Shown here piece by piece: positions 7,936-17,218 of a DNA stretch of 64,000 nucleotides. Source of the stretch: Imperialibacter sp040222385 (GTDB lineage: Bacteria; Bacteroidota; Bacteroidia; Cytophagales; Cyclobacteriaceae). The DNA is taken from assembly GCF_040222385.1 (NCBI RefSeq), contig NZ_JAVKDF010000033.1:1-64000 (forward strand), read 5' to 3'. The translations under genes and the position numbers were made by a program. The notes under the pieces are model-generated. The model saw nothing but the letters and a program-made list of their open reading frames with translations, was not told where the DNA came from and made no database searches. Each line of letters starts with the position of its first letter. The stretch's first letter is position 1.

Positions 7936-8515
7936 TTTCCAGGTATCCTTTCAGGTGATCTCCTATTTTAACAGGCCCAACTCCTTTCGGTGTTCCTGTG
8001 AAAATAATATCTCCTTTTTTAAGTGTAATGAATTTTGAGATGTAGGCTATAATGGCTTCTATAGTGTTGATCATAAGGCCGGTGTTCCCGACCTGAACAG
8101 GTTGACCATTGAGTTCCAGTTTGAAATTAATGTTCTTCATGTCCGCAAACTTCTCCTTCGGAACAAATTTGGAAATCGGAGCAGATCCATTGAATCCCTT
8201 GGCAAGCGCCCATGGTAACCCTTTGGCTTTAGCTTTCTGCTGCAAATCCCGTGCCGTGAAGTCGATACCAAGGCCAATGGCGTCGTAGTAGGTCGAAGCG
8301 AATTTCTCCTCAACACTTTTCCCTTCCTTACAAATCCTGATAATAATCTCCAACTCATGGTGGATCTCCTTTGTGTAATCGGGAAAGTAGAACGGCTTGT
8401 TGTTCAGCAACAGCGCAGTGTCAGGTTTGGTGAAGATAACCGGCTCATCGGGAGTCTCGTTATTGAGTTCTTTGATGTGCTCTACGTAGTTGCGGCCGAT
8501 GCAAAGGATTTTCAT
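7904..8515 (-). CDS. Fumarylacetoacetate hydrolase family protein (acylpyruvase-like)
   Basis: The 203-residue protein is the short, single-domain FAH type similar to FAHD1/YcgM. It has the MKILCIGRNY start, metal-binding Glu residues around HHELEIIIRIC, and the signature GLGIDFTARDLQ. Such enzymes cleave C-C bonds in acylpyruvates or decarboxylate oxaloacetate with Mg2+. The exact substrate is inferred from family only. I chose the ATG at 8515 over one seven codons upstream because family members begin right at this strand. It heads the leftward unit FAH-M23-bcp-Gfo. Confidence 0.85.
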   Translation of the reverse strand: MKILCIGRNYVEHIKELNNETPDEPVIFTKPDTALLLNNKPFYFPDYTKEIHHELEIIIRICKEGKSVEEKFASTYYDAIGLGIDFTARDLQQKAKAKGLPWALAKGFNGSAPISKFVPKEKFADMKNINFKLELNGQPVQVGNTGLMINTIEAIIAYISKFITLKKGDIIFTGTPKGVGPVKIGDHLKGYLESDALLDFEIK

Positions 8516-8868
8516 AGTAGTGATGTTTGATGCCAAAATATCTGATAGTCAGCGATTCCGCAACCTATCTTTGATCTGCGTCATTATTATTTGAACAAAG
8601 GATCATAATTTTCAGAAATTCCATTCGTTTTCAAACATATTCCGTTAAAGCTAAAAGTAACTCACCTAACACGCACAAGGCGTGGCATGATAGCCCGCCC
8701 AACGTGCAAAGAAATAGCTTCAATACCATTATTTTTGTTTGCCACGGTGCTGGAAAATTCCACAGTTGTCTTGGGTTTTCACCAACGATTGAATTTCCAG
8801 CGACTGAAGGACTGGCAAACTTGCTTTGGCAAGATGCTTGTTAAATCTTATATCAAAACCGAGAATAT
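8516..8868. other. Intergenic region between divergent genes, no gene seen
   Basis: This 353-base gap separates the leftward FAH-family gene from the rightward M48 lipoprotein gene and should hold both promoters. A TATCTTTG at 8566-8573 on the + strand fits the Bacteroidota -7 motif, but no TTTG lies at the right distance upstream. A 61-codon frame (8687-8872) overlaps the M48 start and resembles no known protein, so it is not called. Confidence 0.4.
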
Positions 8869-9672
8869 ATGAAGAGGATAGTATCGTTTTTAGGCATTGC
8901 TGTTACAGTGCTTATCTATAGCTGCTCAACGGTAGCCATTACCGGAAGAAAGCAGTTCGCCCCCTTGCCCGATTCGGAGCTCAATTCCATGAGTTTCACA
9001 CAGTATGATCAGGTACTCAAGGAGTCCAAACTGTCCACCAACAAGGCCCAGGTGAACCAAGTCAAATCGGTTGGCCAGAAAATTCAGAAGGCTGTTGAGT
9101 CGTACATGGCCACCAATGGTCTCAGCGACCAACTGAAGGGTTATAAGTGGGAGTTTAACCTGATTCAGGATGACGAAACCGTCAATGCCTGGTGTATGCC
9201 TGGCGGGAAAGTGGCTTTCTACACGGCCATTATGCCAATATGCAAAACAGATGAGGGTGTAGCCGTGGTAATGGGGCATGAAATAGCTCACGCCATTGCC
9301 CGCCATGGCAATGAGCGGATGACGCAGGGGCTTATCCAGCAGTTTGGTGGCGTAGCACTTTCCTATGCGTTACAGGAGAAACCTGCAGCCACCCAACAGC
9401 TGTTAATGACTTCGTATGGTGCTCTCTCTAATGTTGGTGCCATCCTTCCGTTTTCCCGACTGCAGGAGTCTGAGGCTGACAAAATGGGCCTGATCTTTAT
9501 GGCCATGGCTGGGTACAACCCCAATGAGGCACCAGCTTTCTGGGAAAGAATGTCTGCCAACAGTGGTGGTGGAGCGCCTCCGGAGTTTTTGTCTACCCAC
9601 CCTTCTCATGCCACCCGCATTGCCGATCTGAAAGCACAAATACCCGAGGCGATGAAGTATTATAAGAAGTAG
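8869..9672 (+). CDS. M48-family metalloprotease lipoprotein
   Basis: This 267-residue protein carries a lipoprotein signal ending at Cys19 (LIYSC). It has the M48 zinc protease core H137EIAH141 with a third ligand in ESEAD (200-204). The layout matches LoiP/YggG and BepA-like periplasmic proteases that degrade misfolded envelope proteins. There is no TPR domain, so it is closer to LoiP than to BepA. A single gene; it converges with the ABC permease gene on a perfect palindromic terminator 28 bases after the stop. Confidence 0.9.
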   Translation: MKRIVSFLGIAVTVLIYSCSTVAITGRKQFAPLPDSELNSMSFTQYDQVLKESKLSTNKAQVNQVKSVGQKIQKAVESYMATNGLSDQLKGYKWEFNLIQDDETVNAWCMPGGKVAFYTAIMPICKTDEGVAVVMGHEIAHAIARHGNERMTQGLIQQFGGVALSYALQEKPAATQQLLMTSYGALSNVGAILPFSRLQESEADKMGLIFMAMAGYNPNEAPAFWERMSANSGGGAPPEFLSTHPSHATRIADLKAQIPEAMKYYKK

Positions 9673-9700
9673 AAAGAATTACAGAGCTTCTTGCGCTGAA

Positions 9701-9746
9701 TTAAAGAGGTTACTATCTGCGGTACCGCAGATAGTAACCTCTTTAA
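9701..9746. terminator. Perfect 46-bp palindrome, bidirectional terminator (copy 1)
   Basis: Bases 9701-9723 are the exact reverse complement of 9724-9746. The stem begins ttaaagaggttactatctgc and ends with the matching A/T-rich arm, so RNA from either strand ends in a U-rich tract. It sits between the M48 gene (stop 9672) and the leftward permease gene (stop 9747), as a shared terminator would. Almost the same sequence occurs at 42803-42854, which makes it a dispersed repeat and not a one-off terminator. Confidence 0.85.
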
Positions 9747-12110
9747 CTACTCATACCTCAGTGCATCCACCGGATTAGTCCTTGCAGCCCTGATGGAGTG
9801 GAAGCCGACCGTTACGATAGCGATAACCAGGGCAAGCAGCATAGCCGCCAGCGGTACCAGCACACTGATGTCGACATGAAAGGCAAAGTCGGTCAGCCAC
9901 TGATCCATCAGGTACCAGGCAAGGGGAGAGCCGATGACCGCCGCTATGATGACCAGCAGAGCAAAATCTTTCACCGTGAGCGTGATGATAGACGATGTGG
10001 AAGCACCCAGCACTTTTCGTACCCCAATCTCTTTAGTCCGCTGCTGAATGGCAAAAGCTGCCAAACCAAAAAGCCCCAGACAAGAAATGAATATCGACAG
10101 CCAGGCAAACCCCTGGAAAAGCTGGCCTGTTCTCTCTTCATTTTCGTAGAATTCCTCCCAGTCAACATCGAGGAAGCGGTATTCGAACGGGTAGGCAGGG
10201 GCGTAGGTAGTGTAAACGCTGTTCAGGGCATCGATGGCAGCCGTATACTGCTGTGGCTTGGCCCGCACGATGATATAGCTGCACCAGTCTTTTTCAAACA
10301 TCATGAACATAGGCCGGATGACGGAGTGAGACGAGCTGTAGTTGTAGTCCTTCACTACTCCAATAATATGCCCTTTTCTTTCTCCCCAAACGGTGATGGG
10401 TTGATCTACAGCTTCCAAGGGCTCGAAACCCATTTTGCGTGCCGCCGATTCATTGATAATGATGTTGGCTGTATCGGTGGCCATGGTTTTGTCAAAAGTG
10501 CGACCGCCGACAAGGGTCAGCCCCATGGTTTCAATGTAAGAGCCGTCGATGGCAAAGTTGCTGAACAGAATACGCTCCTGCGGATCTTTGCCTGGCCAGT
10601 CGAGCCCCCAGGTGGAGTTGCCAATAGAAAGGGGCGAGAAGCTGCTTTCACTAACCGACAGAATGGAGGGGTCTTTTAGAAGCTGATCTTGTATCAGGTC
10701 ATACTTTTCAGCCATGTTTTCCTGCATTTCCATGTAAATGATCCCTTCCTTGTTGAAGCCGGTGTCCTGGTTTTGGACATACCAAAGCTGTTGGTACACT
10801 ACAACCGTGCAGAAGATCATGATGATGGAGAGAACGAACTGCGTTGTGACCAGCACTTTTCTGAATCTCACAGCGGCCTTGCCACTCTTCAGCTGGCCTT
10901 TCAACACTTTGGCCGGTTCGAAGCGGGCGATGTAAAATGCTGGGTAGCTGCCGCCTACAAAACCTGTGAAAAGGATGGTGCCGGCAAAAAGCAAAACGGT
11001 GGCTGTGTTGAATTCAAAAACAAGGCTTTTGTCTGAGATCTCATTGAAGAGCGGCATAAGCACAATGACAAGCACTGCCGCTGCCAGACCGCCCAACGCC
11101 GAAAACACAATAGACTCGGTTAGGAATTGGTAAACCAGGTGTTTTCTGAAGGCACCGACTACCTTTCGCAATGCCACTTCCTTGCTTCGCTTTACCGCCA
11201 GGGCAGTAGACAGGTTCATAAAGTTGATGCAGGCGATGAGCAAGAGAAAAATAGCGATGATGGCGAATATCTTCACGTACCGGATGCGGCCGCCATCCTG
11301 CACACCGTTTTCAAAGCTGCCATACAAGTGCATTTTGGTCGCTGGGTAAAGGAAAAGCTCGATGTTGTTTTCGTCATTTTTTTCATCAAGTAGCCTGTTT
11401 ATTTTGGCGGAATAAGCTTCCCAGTCCTGCCCGCTTTGGAGCTGCACAAATGTGGAAACATTGTTGTTGCCCCATTGGTCAAGCCATTGCTTGTTTTCGT
11501 CCATGAACTTGTCAAAGTTAAGCAGGTAAGCAAACCCACCAAAGTCACTGTTTTTTGGCCAGTCTTCTACCACGCCCGTCACTTTCATGCTTTCCTTGTT
11601 GTTCATGCGAAACACCTGATCCATGGCAGGCGCATTGCCGAAGTATTTTTTCGCCATGGTTTCGGTCAGCACCACGGCATTTTTATCATTAAAGGCTGTT
11701 GAAGCAGATCCCTCAATGAATTTGAAAGTAAACATCTCCATGAAGTCGGCATCTACATAGCGGCCCGACTCGTAGTAGGAAGCTTCCTCGACATTGAAAA
11801 GGTTTTCGGTCGGCCAGGTGAGCCTGGAGGCATATTTCACTTCCGGGTAGGTCGCTTTGAGATAGGGAGACAGCGGCCCCGGCGTGGAAGATGTGGTGCC
11901 AATTCTATCCGAATAGTGTTGGTTTTCCATCACCCTGAAAATGGAGGACAGATTCTCGTGTGAACTGTTGTAACTCAACTCGTCGTTGACCCACATCAGA
12001 ATAAGGATGCTGGAGGCGATGCCCAACGAGAGTCCGAAAATATTGATGGTGCTATAGATTTTGTTGCGCTTGATGGTTCGGAGCGCCACGAGGAAGTAGT
12101 TTTTGAACAT
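9747..12110 (-). CDS. MacB/FtsX-type ABC transporter permease
   Basis: The 787-residue inner-membrane protein has the doubled MacB/FtsX layout. An N-terminal helix is followed by a large periplasmic MacB_PCD domain (about 45-245) and an FtsX core around KRSKEVALRKVVGAFR (near 310). A second periplasmic domain and a second FtsX core with TKEIGVRKVLGAS (near 690) follow. It ends with the usual RAARTNPVDALRYE. Such proteins work with a MacB-like ATPase and often with two-component systems, moving lipoproteins, peptides or drugs by mechanotransmission. No ATPase partner is next to it, which is common for orphan copies in this phylum. Confidence 0.9.
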   Translation of the reverse strand: MFKNYFLVALRTIKRNKIYSTINIFGLSLGIASSILILMWVNDELSYNSSHENLSSIFRVMENQHYSDRIGTTSSTPGPLSPYLKATYPEVKYASRLTWPTENLFNVEEASYYESGRYVDADFMEMFTFKFIEGSASTAFNDKNAVVLTETMAKKYFGNAPAMDQVFRMNNKESMKVTGVVEDWPKNSDFGGFAYLLNFDKFMDENKQWLDQWGNNNVSTFVQLQSGQDWEAYSAKINRLLDEKNDENNIELFLYPATKMHLYGSFENGVQDGGRIRYVKIFAIIAIFLLLIACINFMNLSTALAVKRSKEVALRKVVGAFRKHLVYQFLTESIVFSALGGLAAAVLVIVLMPLFNEISDKSLVFEFNTATVLLFAGTILFTGFVGGSYPAFYIARFEPAKVLKGQLKSGKAAVRFRKVLVTTQFVLSIIMIFCTVVVYQQLWYVQNQDTGFNKEGIIYMEMQENMAEKYDLIQDQLLKDPSILSVSESSFSPLSIGNSTWGLDWPGKDPQERILFSNFAIDGSYIETMGLTLVGGRTFDKTMATDTANIIINESAARKMGFEPLEAVDQPITVWGERKGHIIGVVKDYNYSSSHSVIRPMFMMFEKDWCSYIIVRAKPQQYTAAIDALNSVYTTYAPAYPFEYRFLDVDWEEFYENEERTGQLFQGFAWLSIFISCLGLFGLAAFAIQQRTKEIGVRKVLGASTSSIITLTVKDFALLVIIAAVIGSPLAWYLMDQWLTDFAFHVDISVLVPLAAMLLALVIAIVTVGFHSIRAARTNPVDALRYE

Positions 12111-12251
12111 AGCCTTGGGGTTCTTTTGCCTAGAGTACCTCGTTGAAGGTGAAAGGTTGCAGGTGGGTGTGGGTTTTTCCTGTTCCTGAAGGGAGAGTGT
12201 TTCCTGAAATCGGATATTTTATTAACTTGAAGTTTGCCGTAATTCAGCTAT

Positions 12252-13463
12252 ATGAAAAGGAAGTTATCACTTTGTATTCTTTCTGCTCTTGGTATTTTAT
12301 GTTTTTCCTGTGAAAAAGAGTCTGATGGCTTTTCGTTGCTTACTATAATAGTAGAGGAAAATGCCATAAATGAAGGGCAGGAGCAGTGGGTGTATATTTC
12401 AGAACCTTTAGGAAAGGTGTTGGATAGCCACAAATGCAAAAAAGGTGAGGTGTTTGAATTGAAGGGGCCCGTGGCCCTTGAAGCGATTGATGTAACGGTT
12501 TTTATACCCCATTCAAGTGGATCAGGAGTCGCTTTAGCTGTTACCTATCTTGGAGTTTTATCAGGAAAAACCTGGACGTTGAAAGCTCAGTCCCGATCCG
12601 AAGCACCAGAGGTTATTGGAACTGCTACAATTGAAATAGTTAACTACCATGAATCGATGCCTCCCGATGAGTCCATCATTTTCAGCAATGGTACCAGCCC
12701 CTTTGCGCTGAGTGATCGTTCCGTTACTGATGCAGGTCTTTTGGCCACAGTTAACATCTATGACGATACGCAAGAGCTACTGATGACAGGGTTTAGAGGT
12801 GGCCACAGAGTTTATTTTAAGGTGGAGGCAATCTTACCGAATGAGAACGTTGTGGTTGATTTTGCCTCTTTTCAGGAGTATGATCAAATAATAAAGATTC
12901 CTGCTGAGTTTCACGAGGAAGGCATGACGATAGGGTACTATGATGACAGGAGAAGTTATCTCCTTAGTAATTCCTATAATTCGTTTTTGTACGGTGCCGA
13001 AACGTCGCTGGGCTACATACAAGGGTATGATTCCTACTCTACCAAGTTCAATGAATTTTACGGCCCTTCCTTTATCACCTACTATAAACTTGGGGAACCT
13101 GCGCTCAACGTAGAATTTCCGTCATTTACCCTTTCTATAGTTGACAGGACGACTAACGGATTCAGTTTCGACGCCTCTTTCGATTACACCTATAAAAGTG
13201 CTCAGTGGCTATACTCTTCGGCCGACGGACAGACTGGCATGTCGTGGACTGTTTACGGCGATGCAGCAGCTAACGTTAGAATACCAGCTGTTGCCAATAT
13301 TGTTTACGAGAAAGAATCTGGAATGAAGATTGACGATTTTTCCATCTATGAGCTCAATTGCATCCAACGTTTGGACGGACTAAGTTATACTGGCTTTGTC
13401 TCCAATACGTTTGAAAATAAGTCATCCGCCGAGTATGAATACTTTATTTTTGGAAGCCATTAG
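12252..13463 (+). CDS. Hypothetical lipoprotein
   Basis: I do not recognise this 403-residue protein. It has a clear lipoprotein signal with Cys20 (LCFSC followed by EKES). Residues 30-130 look like an Ig or carbohydrate-binding beta-sandwich (FEL, GPVALEAIDVTVFI, WTLKAQS). The rest is beta-rich with many Tyr and Ser residues (YDDRRSYLLSNSYNSF). It probably sits on the outer or periplasmic face of a membrane. It is a single gene between the divergent permease and the ABC fragment. A hairpin at 13528-13544 may end its transcript. Confidence 0.75.
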   Translation: MKRKLSLCILSALGILCFSCEKESDGFSLLTIIVEENAINEGQEQWVYISEPLGKVLDSHKCKKGEVFELKGPVALEAIDVTVFIPHSSGSGVALAVTYLGVLSGKTWTLKAQSRSEAPEVIGTATIEIVNYHESMPPDESIIFSNGTSPFALSDRSVTDAGLLATVNIYDDTQELLMTGFRGGHRVYFKVEAILPNENVVVDFASFQEYDQIIKIPAEFHEEGMTIGYYDDRRSYLLSNSYNSFLYGAETSLGYIQGYDSYSTKFNEFYGPSFITYYKLGEPALNVEFPSFTLSIVDRTTNGFSFDASFDYTYKSAQWLYSSADGQTGMSWTVYGDAAANVRIPAVANIVYEKESGMKIDDFSIYELNCIQRLDGLSYTGFVSNTFENKSSAEYEYFIFGSH

Positions 13464-13527
13464 TTATTTGAGCAAGTTGGGGAACGAGCGACATCTTTTT
13501 TGATCCGGCCTTCAGAAAGCCTTCATA

Positions 13528-13544
13528 AATTGCATGCTGCAATT
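13528..13544 (+). terminator. Possible weak terminator after the lipoprotein gene
   Basis: The 7-bp arms aattgca and tgcaatt pair around a 3-base loop and are followed by a T-rich run (cttatttatttttt). It lies 65 bases after the lipoprotein stop and just before the ABC ATPase remnant. The stem is short and AT-rich, so this is a tentative call. Confidence 0.35.
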
Positions 13545-13564
13545 CTTATTTATTTTTTCGTGTG

Positions 13565-13696
13565 ATGAAGGAAGTTCAAATTGAAGTTTCCGGAGTTGTT
13601 AAGCACTTCAAAGAAGTGAAAGCTGCCAACGGCATCGGTCTCACTATTTACAAAGGCGAGTTTGTGGCCTTGCTTGGCCCGAATGGTGCCGGCTAA
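13565..13696 (+). pseudogene. Truncated ABC transporter ATP-binding gene (N-terminal remnant)
   Basis: An ATG frame of 43 codons reads MKEVQIEVSG...YKGEFVALLGPNGAG and stops inside the Walker A P-loop, just before the Lys-Thr that binds ATP phosphates. It aligns without gaps to the first 43 residues of the intact ATPase at 16282-17214 (MKDVQIAARQ...YKGEFVALLGPNGAG), with a shared DNA stretch ttgcttggcccgaatggtgc. The TAA lies 2 bases from the stop codon of the leftward response regulator gene. The remnant cannot fold into an ATPase. It is a broken paralogue or partial duplication, with the break at the edge of the signalling pair. Confidence 0.85.
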
Positions 13697-13698
13697 TC

Positions 13699-14124
13699 TT
13701 ATTCAAAAAAATGCCTTTGCACGATATCTACAACACCGTCGGGTGTAAGTGGTTTGGTAAAGAAATCTTTTACTTCTTTAATTGAACGGGCCTTTTGTTC
13801 ATCGTCGGGGTTGATGGAAGTGGTGAGCATGATAAGTTTTATTCTATTTATCAGTTCATGAGGAAGTTTTTTGTATTCCTCCAGAAATTCCCAACCATTC
13901 ATCTTGGGCATATTGATATCAAGAAGAATGAGATCCGGCGTTGGGTATTCCTCAGATTGAGGAATGTAGCCATTTTTGTGGGTAAGGTATCGAAGCGCTT
14001 CCTCACCCCATTGAAAGGCCATCACCTGATTGCTAATGTCCGCATTGCGAAGAATAATAGTATTGATAAAGTTGGTAGGCTCGTCATCGTCGACCAGGAG
14101 TATACAGTTTAATTTCTTTTTCAT
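13699..14124 (-). CDS. CheY-like single-domain response regulator
   Basis: The 141-residue protein is one receiver domain with no output domain. It has acidic residues D12-D14, phospho-acceptor Asp69 in LLDINMPKMNG, Thr101/102 and Lys124 in FFTKPL. It overlaps the histidine kinase gene by 4 bases (ATGA), so the two are translationally coupled and form a cognate pair. The protein matches the Rcp1-type regulators found next to PAS/phytochrome-like kinases. Having no DNA-binding domain, it should act through protein contacts or phosphate relay. Confidence 0.9.
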   Translation of the reverse strand: MKKKLNCILLVDDDEPTNFINTIILRNADISNQVMAFQWGEEALRYLTHKNGYIPQSEEYPTPDLILLDINMPKMNGWEFLEEYKKLPHELINRIKLIMLTTSINPDDEQKARSIKEVKDFFTKPLTPDGVVDIVQRHFFE

Positions 14125-15989
14125 GATAGGGTTGTTTTATGTTTTCGCAGCGTAAAATGGAAAGTACTGCCTAATCCTTCTGTCGATGTAATCCATATTC
14201 TGCCGCCATGTAATTCAACGATTTTCTTACAGTGCGACAGTCCTATTCCCGACCCCTTGAATTCACTTTGCGTGTGTAGTCGCTGAAATATGATAAAGAT
14301 CTTTTTAAAGTATTTGGGGTCAATACCTATTCCATTGTCGGTTACGCTAAATTCATATTCATCCTTCTTTTCTTTAACGACAATAGTCACCTCGGGGGTT
14401 CTTTGTCGCACCCTGAATTTCAATGCATTGCTTATCATGTTCTGGAACAGCACCTTGAGTTCCTGCTCGCTCCCTTTCAGTTTGGGAAGTTTGTCTGTGG
14501 TTATCCTGGCTCCGCTTTCTTTGATCATTGCATTCAGATCCTGAATAATATCACCCACCAGTTGATGGCAGTCCACTATTTTTTTTGATTTGATTCTGCC
14601 GATTCTGGAGTAGATCAGGAGCCCTTTGATCAGGTCAGACATTCTCTGCGAGGCGTCGGTGGTGTATTTTAGGTATTGATCTGCCTGGGCATCCAGCTTC
14701 CCTGTGTATTCCCTCGCAAGAAGGTCCGTCATACTGGAAATGGTTCTCAGAGGCTCCTGTAAGTCATGCGAAGCGATGTAGGCAAATTGTTCGAGCTCTT
14801 TATTTTGTCGCTCCAGCTGACTCGTTCTCTGTTTTACCTTGGCTTCCAGATCGAAATTGGCTTCTTTTAATTTTTTTTCCATCCTTTTCTTGTCGGAAAT
14901 GTCTCTTATAGCAGCCGAAACGAGCAAGCCTTCCTGGGTTTCCAACGGGCTGAGGCTTATTTCAATCGGAAATTCCTTGCCCCTTTTTGTGATACCGAAC
15001 AGCTCCAGACCTGATCCCATTTCGCGGGTCTTGGGGTTGCTGAAATAGTGTTGCATCAAGCCAGGGTGGCCTTTCTGAAAACGATCAGGCATGAGTATTT
15101 CAATCCGTCGTCCAATCAATTCCTGCCTTTTGTAGCCAAAAAGTTTGTCGGTTTGCAGGTTGGCGACTTTGATGACTCCGCCATTGTCCACAATAATCAT
15201 AGCATCCGGTGCCGATTCCAGCAAATCCCTGAACCGCTTCTCTGCTTTCTTGCTTTCCGTGGTGTCTCTGATAGCCGCCGATACAAACAGCCCCTCCTCT
15301 GTTTTTAGAGGGCTAAGGCTTATCTCAACCGGAAATTCATCTCCATTCTTTTTCCTTCCATAGAGGTCAAAACCGTGGCCCATGCTGCGGGTCTTCGGAG
15401 CATTGAAAAAGCCGTCTCTGTGTGGTTTGTGTTTTTTGATAAAACGTGAAGGAATCAGGGTCTCTATTTCTTTACCCAGCAATTCATTGCGGGTGTATTT
15501 AAAAAGGTATTCAGTTTGTGCATTAACGAGAATGATCTGGCCGAAATTGTTGACAATCACCATTGCGTCGGGTGCGGTTTCCAGCAGCGCCTGGCTCTTG
15601 CTCTCGGCCATGCTAAACTCTCGTATTTCCCGTTCCATGCTGGAGATGCCAATGATTTTCCCTTTGTCGTCTTTGATAGGCGACACCAGCGAGGCCACCT
15701 TTAGCAACTTGCCATTTTTGCCAAGCCTAACCGACTCAAATGGACTGACTTTTTCCAGAAAAAGAACGCTGCTTCTAATAGTGTCAAATTCTATCTCCCG
15801 TTCTCGTGGAAATAAGGACATATAATTTTTTCCGATCAGCTCTGCTTTCGTGTAGCCATAAGCTTCCCAGGCAGCCGGGTTGCAGTAGGTTATCTTTCCT
15901 GCCAGATCGATACCGAGGATCATTTCCTGAGAGGAATTTAAGATATGGGAATGCTTTTCTTTGGGTATTTTTTTATTAGCAGATACCAT
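14121..15989 (-). CDS. Soluble PAS-domain sensor histidine kinase
   Basis: This 622-residue kinase has three PAS domains (about 10-125, 128-245 and 252-365). PAS2 and PAS3 are close relatives, each with a PDAM(V/I)IV start and an EFPxEISLSPL strand. A short coiled coil (366-400) follows, then the phospho-acceptor His408 in YIASHDLQEPLRTI, an HATPase_c domain with NMISNALKF and DNGIGIDP, and the G2 box GSGIGLSHCKK. No membrane helix is predicted, so it senses a cytoplasmic cue, perhaps redox, oxygen or light via PAS ligands. No ligand-binding Cys or His can be singled out. It transfers phosphate to the coupled regulator. Confidence 0.92.
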   Translation of the reverse strand: MVSANKKIPKEKHSHILNSSQEMILGIDLAGKITYCNPAAWEAYGYTKAELIGKNYMSLFPREREIEFDTIRSSVLFLEKVSPFESVRLGKNGKLLKVASLVSPIKDDKGKIIGISSMEREIREFSMAESKSQALLETAPDAMVIVNNFGQIILVNAQTEYLFKYTRNELLGKEIETLIPSRFIKKHKPHRDGFFNAPKTRSMGHGFDLYGRKKNGDEFPVEISLSPLKTEEGLFVSAAIRDTTESKKAEKRFRDLLESAPDAMIIVDNGGVIKVANLQTDKLFGYKRQELIGRRIEILMPDRFQKGHPGLMQHYFSNPKTREMGSGLELFGITKRGKEFPIEISLSPLETQEGLLVSAAIRDISDKKRMEKKLKEANFDLEAKVKQRTSQLERQNKELEQFAYIASHDLQEPLRTISSMTDLLAREYTGKLDAQADQYLKYTTDASQRMSDLIKGLLIYSRIGRIKSKKIVDCHQLVGDIIQDLNAMIKESGARITTDKLPKLKGSEQELKVLFQNMISNALKFRVRQRTPEVTIVVKEKKDEYEFSVTDNGIGIDPKYFKKIFIIFQRLHTQSEFKGSGIGLSHCKKIVELHGGRIWITSTEGLGSTFHFTLRKHKTTLS

Positions 15990-16281
15990 TATATTTCTGT
16001 AGTACGGAAATTTTCATGAAGTAAAAATGTAGTTTACAGAAAAATACATTAATAATATGCGACTATCCCAAAAAATTAGCCCAACACAATTAGTTAGGAG
16101 AAGTCAGCTATTCCAGTCGATGGCGGCGGACGCCATGTTATGTAATGTACAGATTTTCTGGCACAAAAGGACAGCGAAACAGATATTTCCTTGCCGGAGA
16201 GGGAGATAGCCTCTATTTTGAAAGATCTTCGCTATTAATAAAAACACTTTTCCATTTAACTTGTTGGGAAAATCAAAAAGC
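15990..16281. other. Intergenic region between divergent kinase and ABC genes
   Basis: The 292 bases hold the promoters of the leftward kinase and rightward ABC exporter, but no clear TTTG/TAnnTTTG pair was found. A leftward 86-codon frame (16104-16364) overlaps the ATPase gene on the other strand and resembles nothing known. No ABC-like sequence matching the 13.6-kb remnant extends upstream of the ATPase ATG. Confidence 0.4.
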
Positions 16282-17214
16282 ATGAAGGACGTACAGATTG
16301 CGGCCAGGCAGGTGACCAAGCATTTTAAAGATGTGAAGGCCGTGAACGGCATTGACCTCAACATCTACAAGGGAGAGTTTGTGGCGTTGCTTGGCCCGAA
16401 TGGTGCTGGTAAAACCACCCTGGTTGAGATGATCGAAGGCATTCAAAAGCCCGATGCCGGAGATATCAAGCTAAAAGGGATGACCTGGGCTGAACATCCC
16501 AAGGAATTACATCAGATCATAGGATTGTCTCTACAAGAAACCCGCTTTATCGAAAAACTGCGGGTGAGAGAGACGCTTGAGCTATTTGCCAGCTTTTATG
16601 GGCTGGGCAACGAAAGAGTAGAGGAGGTGCTGGAACTGGTGAACCTTACGGAAAAGCAGAAAGCATTTACTGACAAACTTTCGGGCGGACAAAGGCAGCG
16701 CATGGCTTTGGGCATCTCGCTATTAAATGAACCAGAGATTTTGCTTCTGGATGAGCCTACCACCGGGCTCGACCCCAATGCGAGGAGAGAGCTGTGGGAC
16801 ATTCTGCTTGATCTCAGAAAAAGAAAAGGCACCACGCTGATACTGACTACCCACTACATGGAAGAGGCCGCCTATTTGTGCGACCGAATTGTGATCATGG
16901 ACCAGGGGAGTATTTTGGCCGAGGGCACGTTGAAGCAGCTACTTTCAAAACACGTGAAGGGCGAGATCATCGACTTTACTGTTGACAGACCAATGGAGAG
17001 AGATGTTTTGCCCGGGCAACAAGCCATTTTAAACTACACATTCGATAAGGATACATTGAGCGGAGAGCTTTTGGTTACCGACATTGTGAAGTTCTTGCCA
17101 GACTTTCTTCTCTATGTCCAGAAGGAGAAGATCCGGATCGATTCGCTGGAGTGCCGCAAGATGACGCTCGACGATTTGTTCACTTCTATGACGGGTCGCC
17201 ACATCAACCAATAA
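16282..17214 (+). CDS. ABC-2 type exporter, ATP-binding subunit
   Basis: The 310-residue ATPase has Walker A GPNGAGKTT (38-46), signature LSGGQ (133-137), Walker B ILLLDEP (153-159) and the switch His in TTHYMEEA. It belongs to the drug/lipid/NatA-like class of ABC-2 exporters. I use the ATG at 16282; a TTG seven codons upstream would add residues not seen in relatives. The stop is 4 bases from the permease start, so both form one operon. A truncated paralogue lies at 13565-13696. The substrate is unknown. Confidence 0.93.
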   Translation: MKDVQIAARQVTKHFKDVKAVNGIDLNIYKGEFVALLGPNGAGKTTLVEMIEGIQKPDAGDIKLKGMTWAEHPKELHQIIGLSLQETRFIEKLRVRETLELFASFYGLGNERVEEVLELVNLTEKQKAFTDKLSGGQRQRMALGISLLNEPEILLLDEPTTGLDPNARRELWDILLDLRKRKGTTLILTTHYMEEAAYLCDRIVIMDQGSILAEGTLKQLLSKHVKGEIIDFTVDRPMERDVLPGQQAILNYTFDKDTLSGELLVTDIVKFLPDFLLYVQKEKIRIDSLECRKMTLDDLFTSMTGRHINQ

Positions 17215-17218
17215 ACCA

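Noticed and set aside
8687..8872. 61-codon ORF just upstream of the M48 gene
   Set aside because: It overlaps the M48 start codon, resembles no protein and has no ribosome-binding or signal features.
9798..10679. 293-codon + strand ORF opposite the ABC permease gene
   Set aside because: It is antisense to the FtsX-like permease, with His/Arg/Pro-rich low-complexity translation and no known fold.
16104..16364. 86-codon leftward ORF overlapping the ABC ATPase start
   Set aside because: It is antisense to the ATPase N-terminus and the intergenic region; no family is seen.
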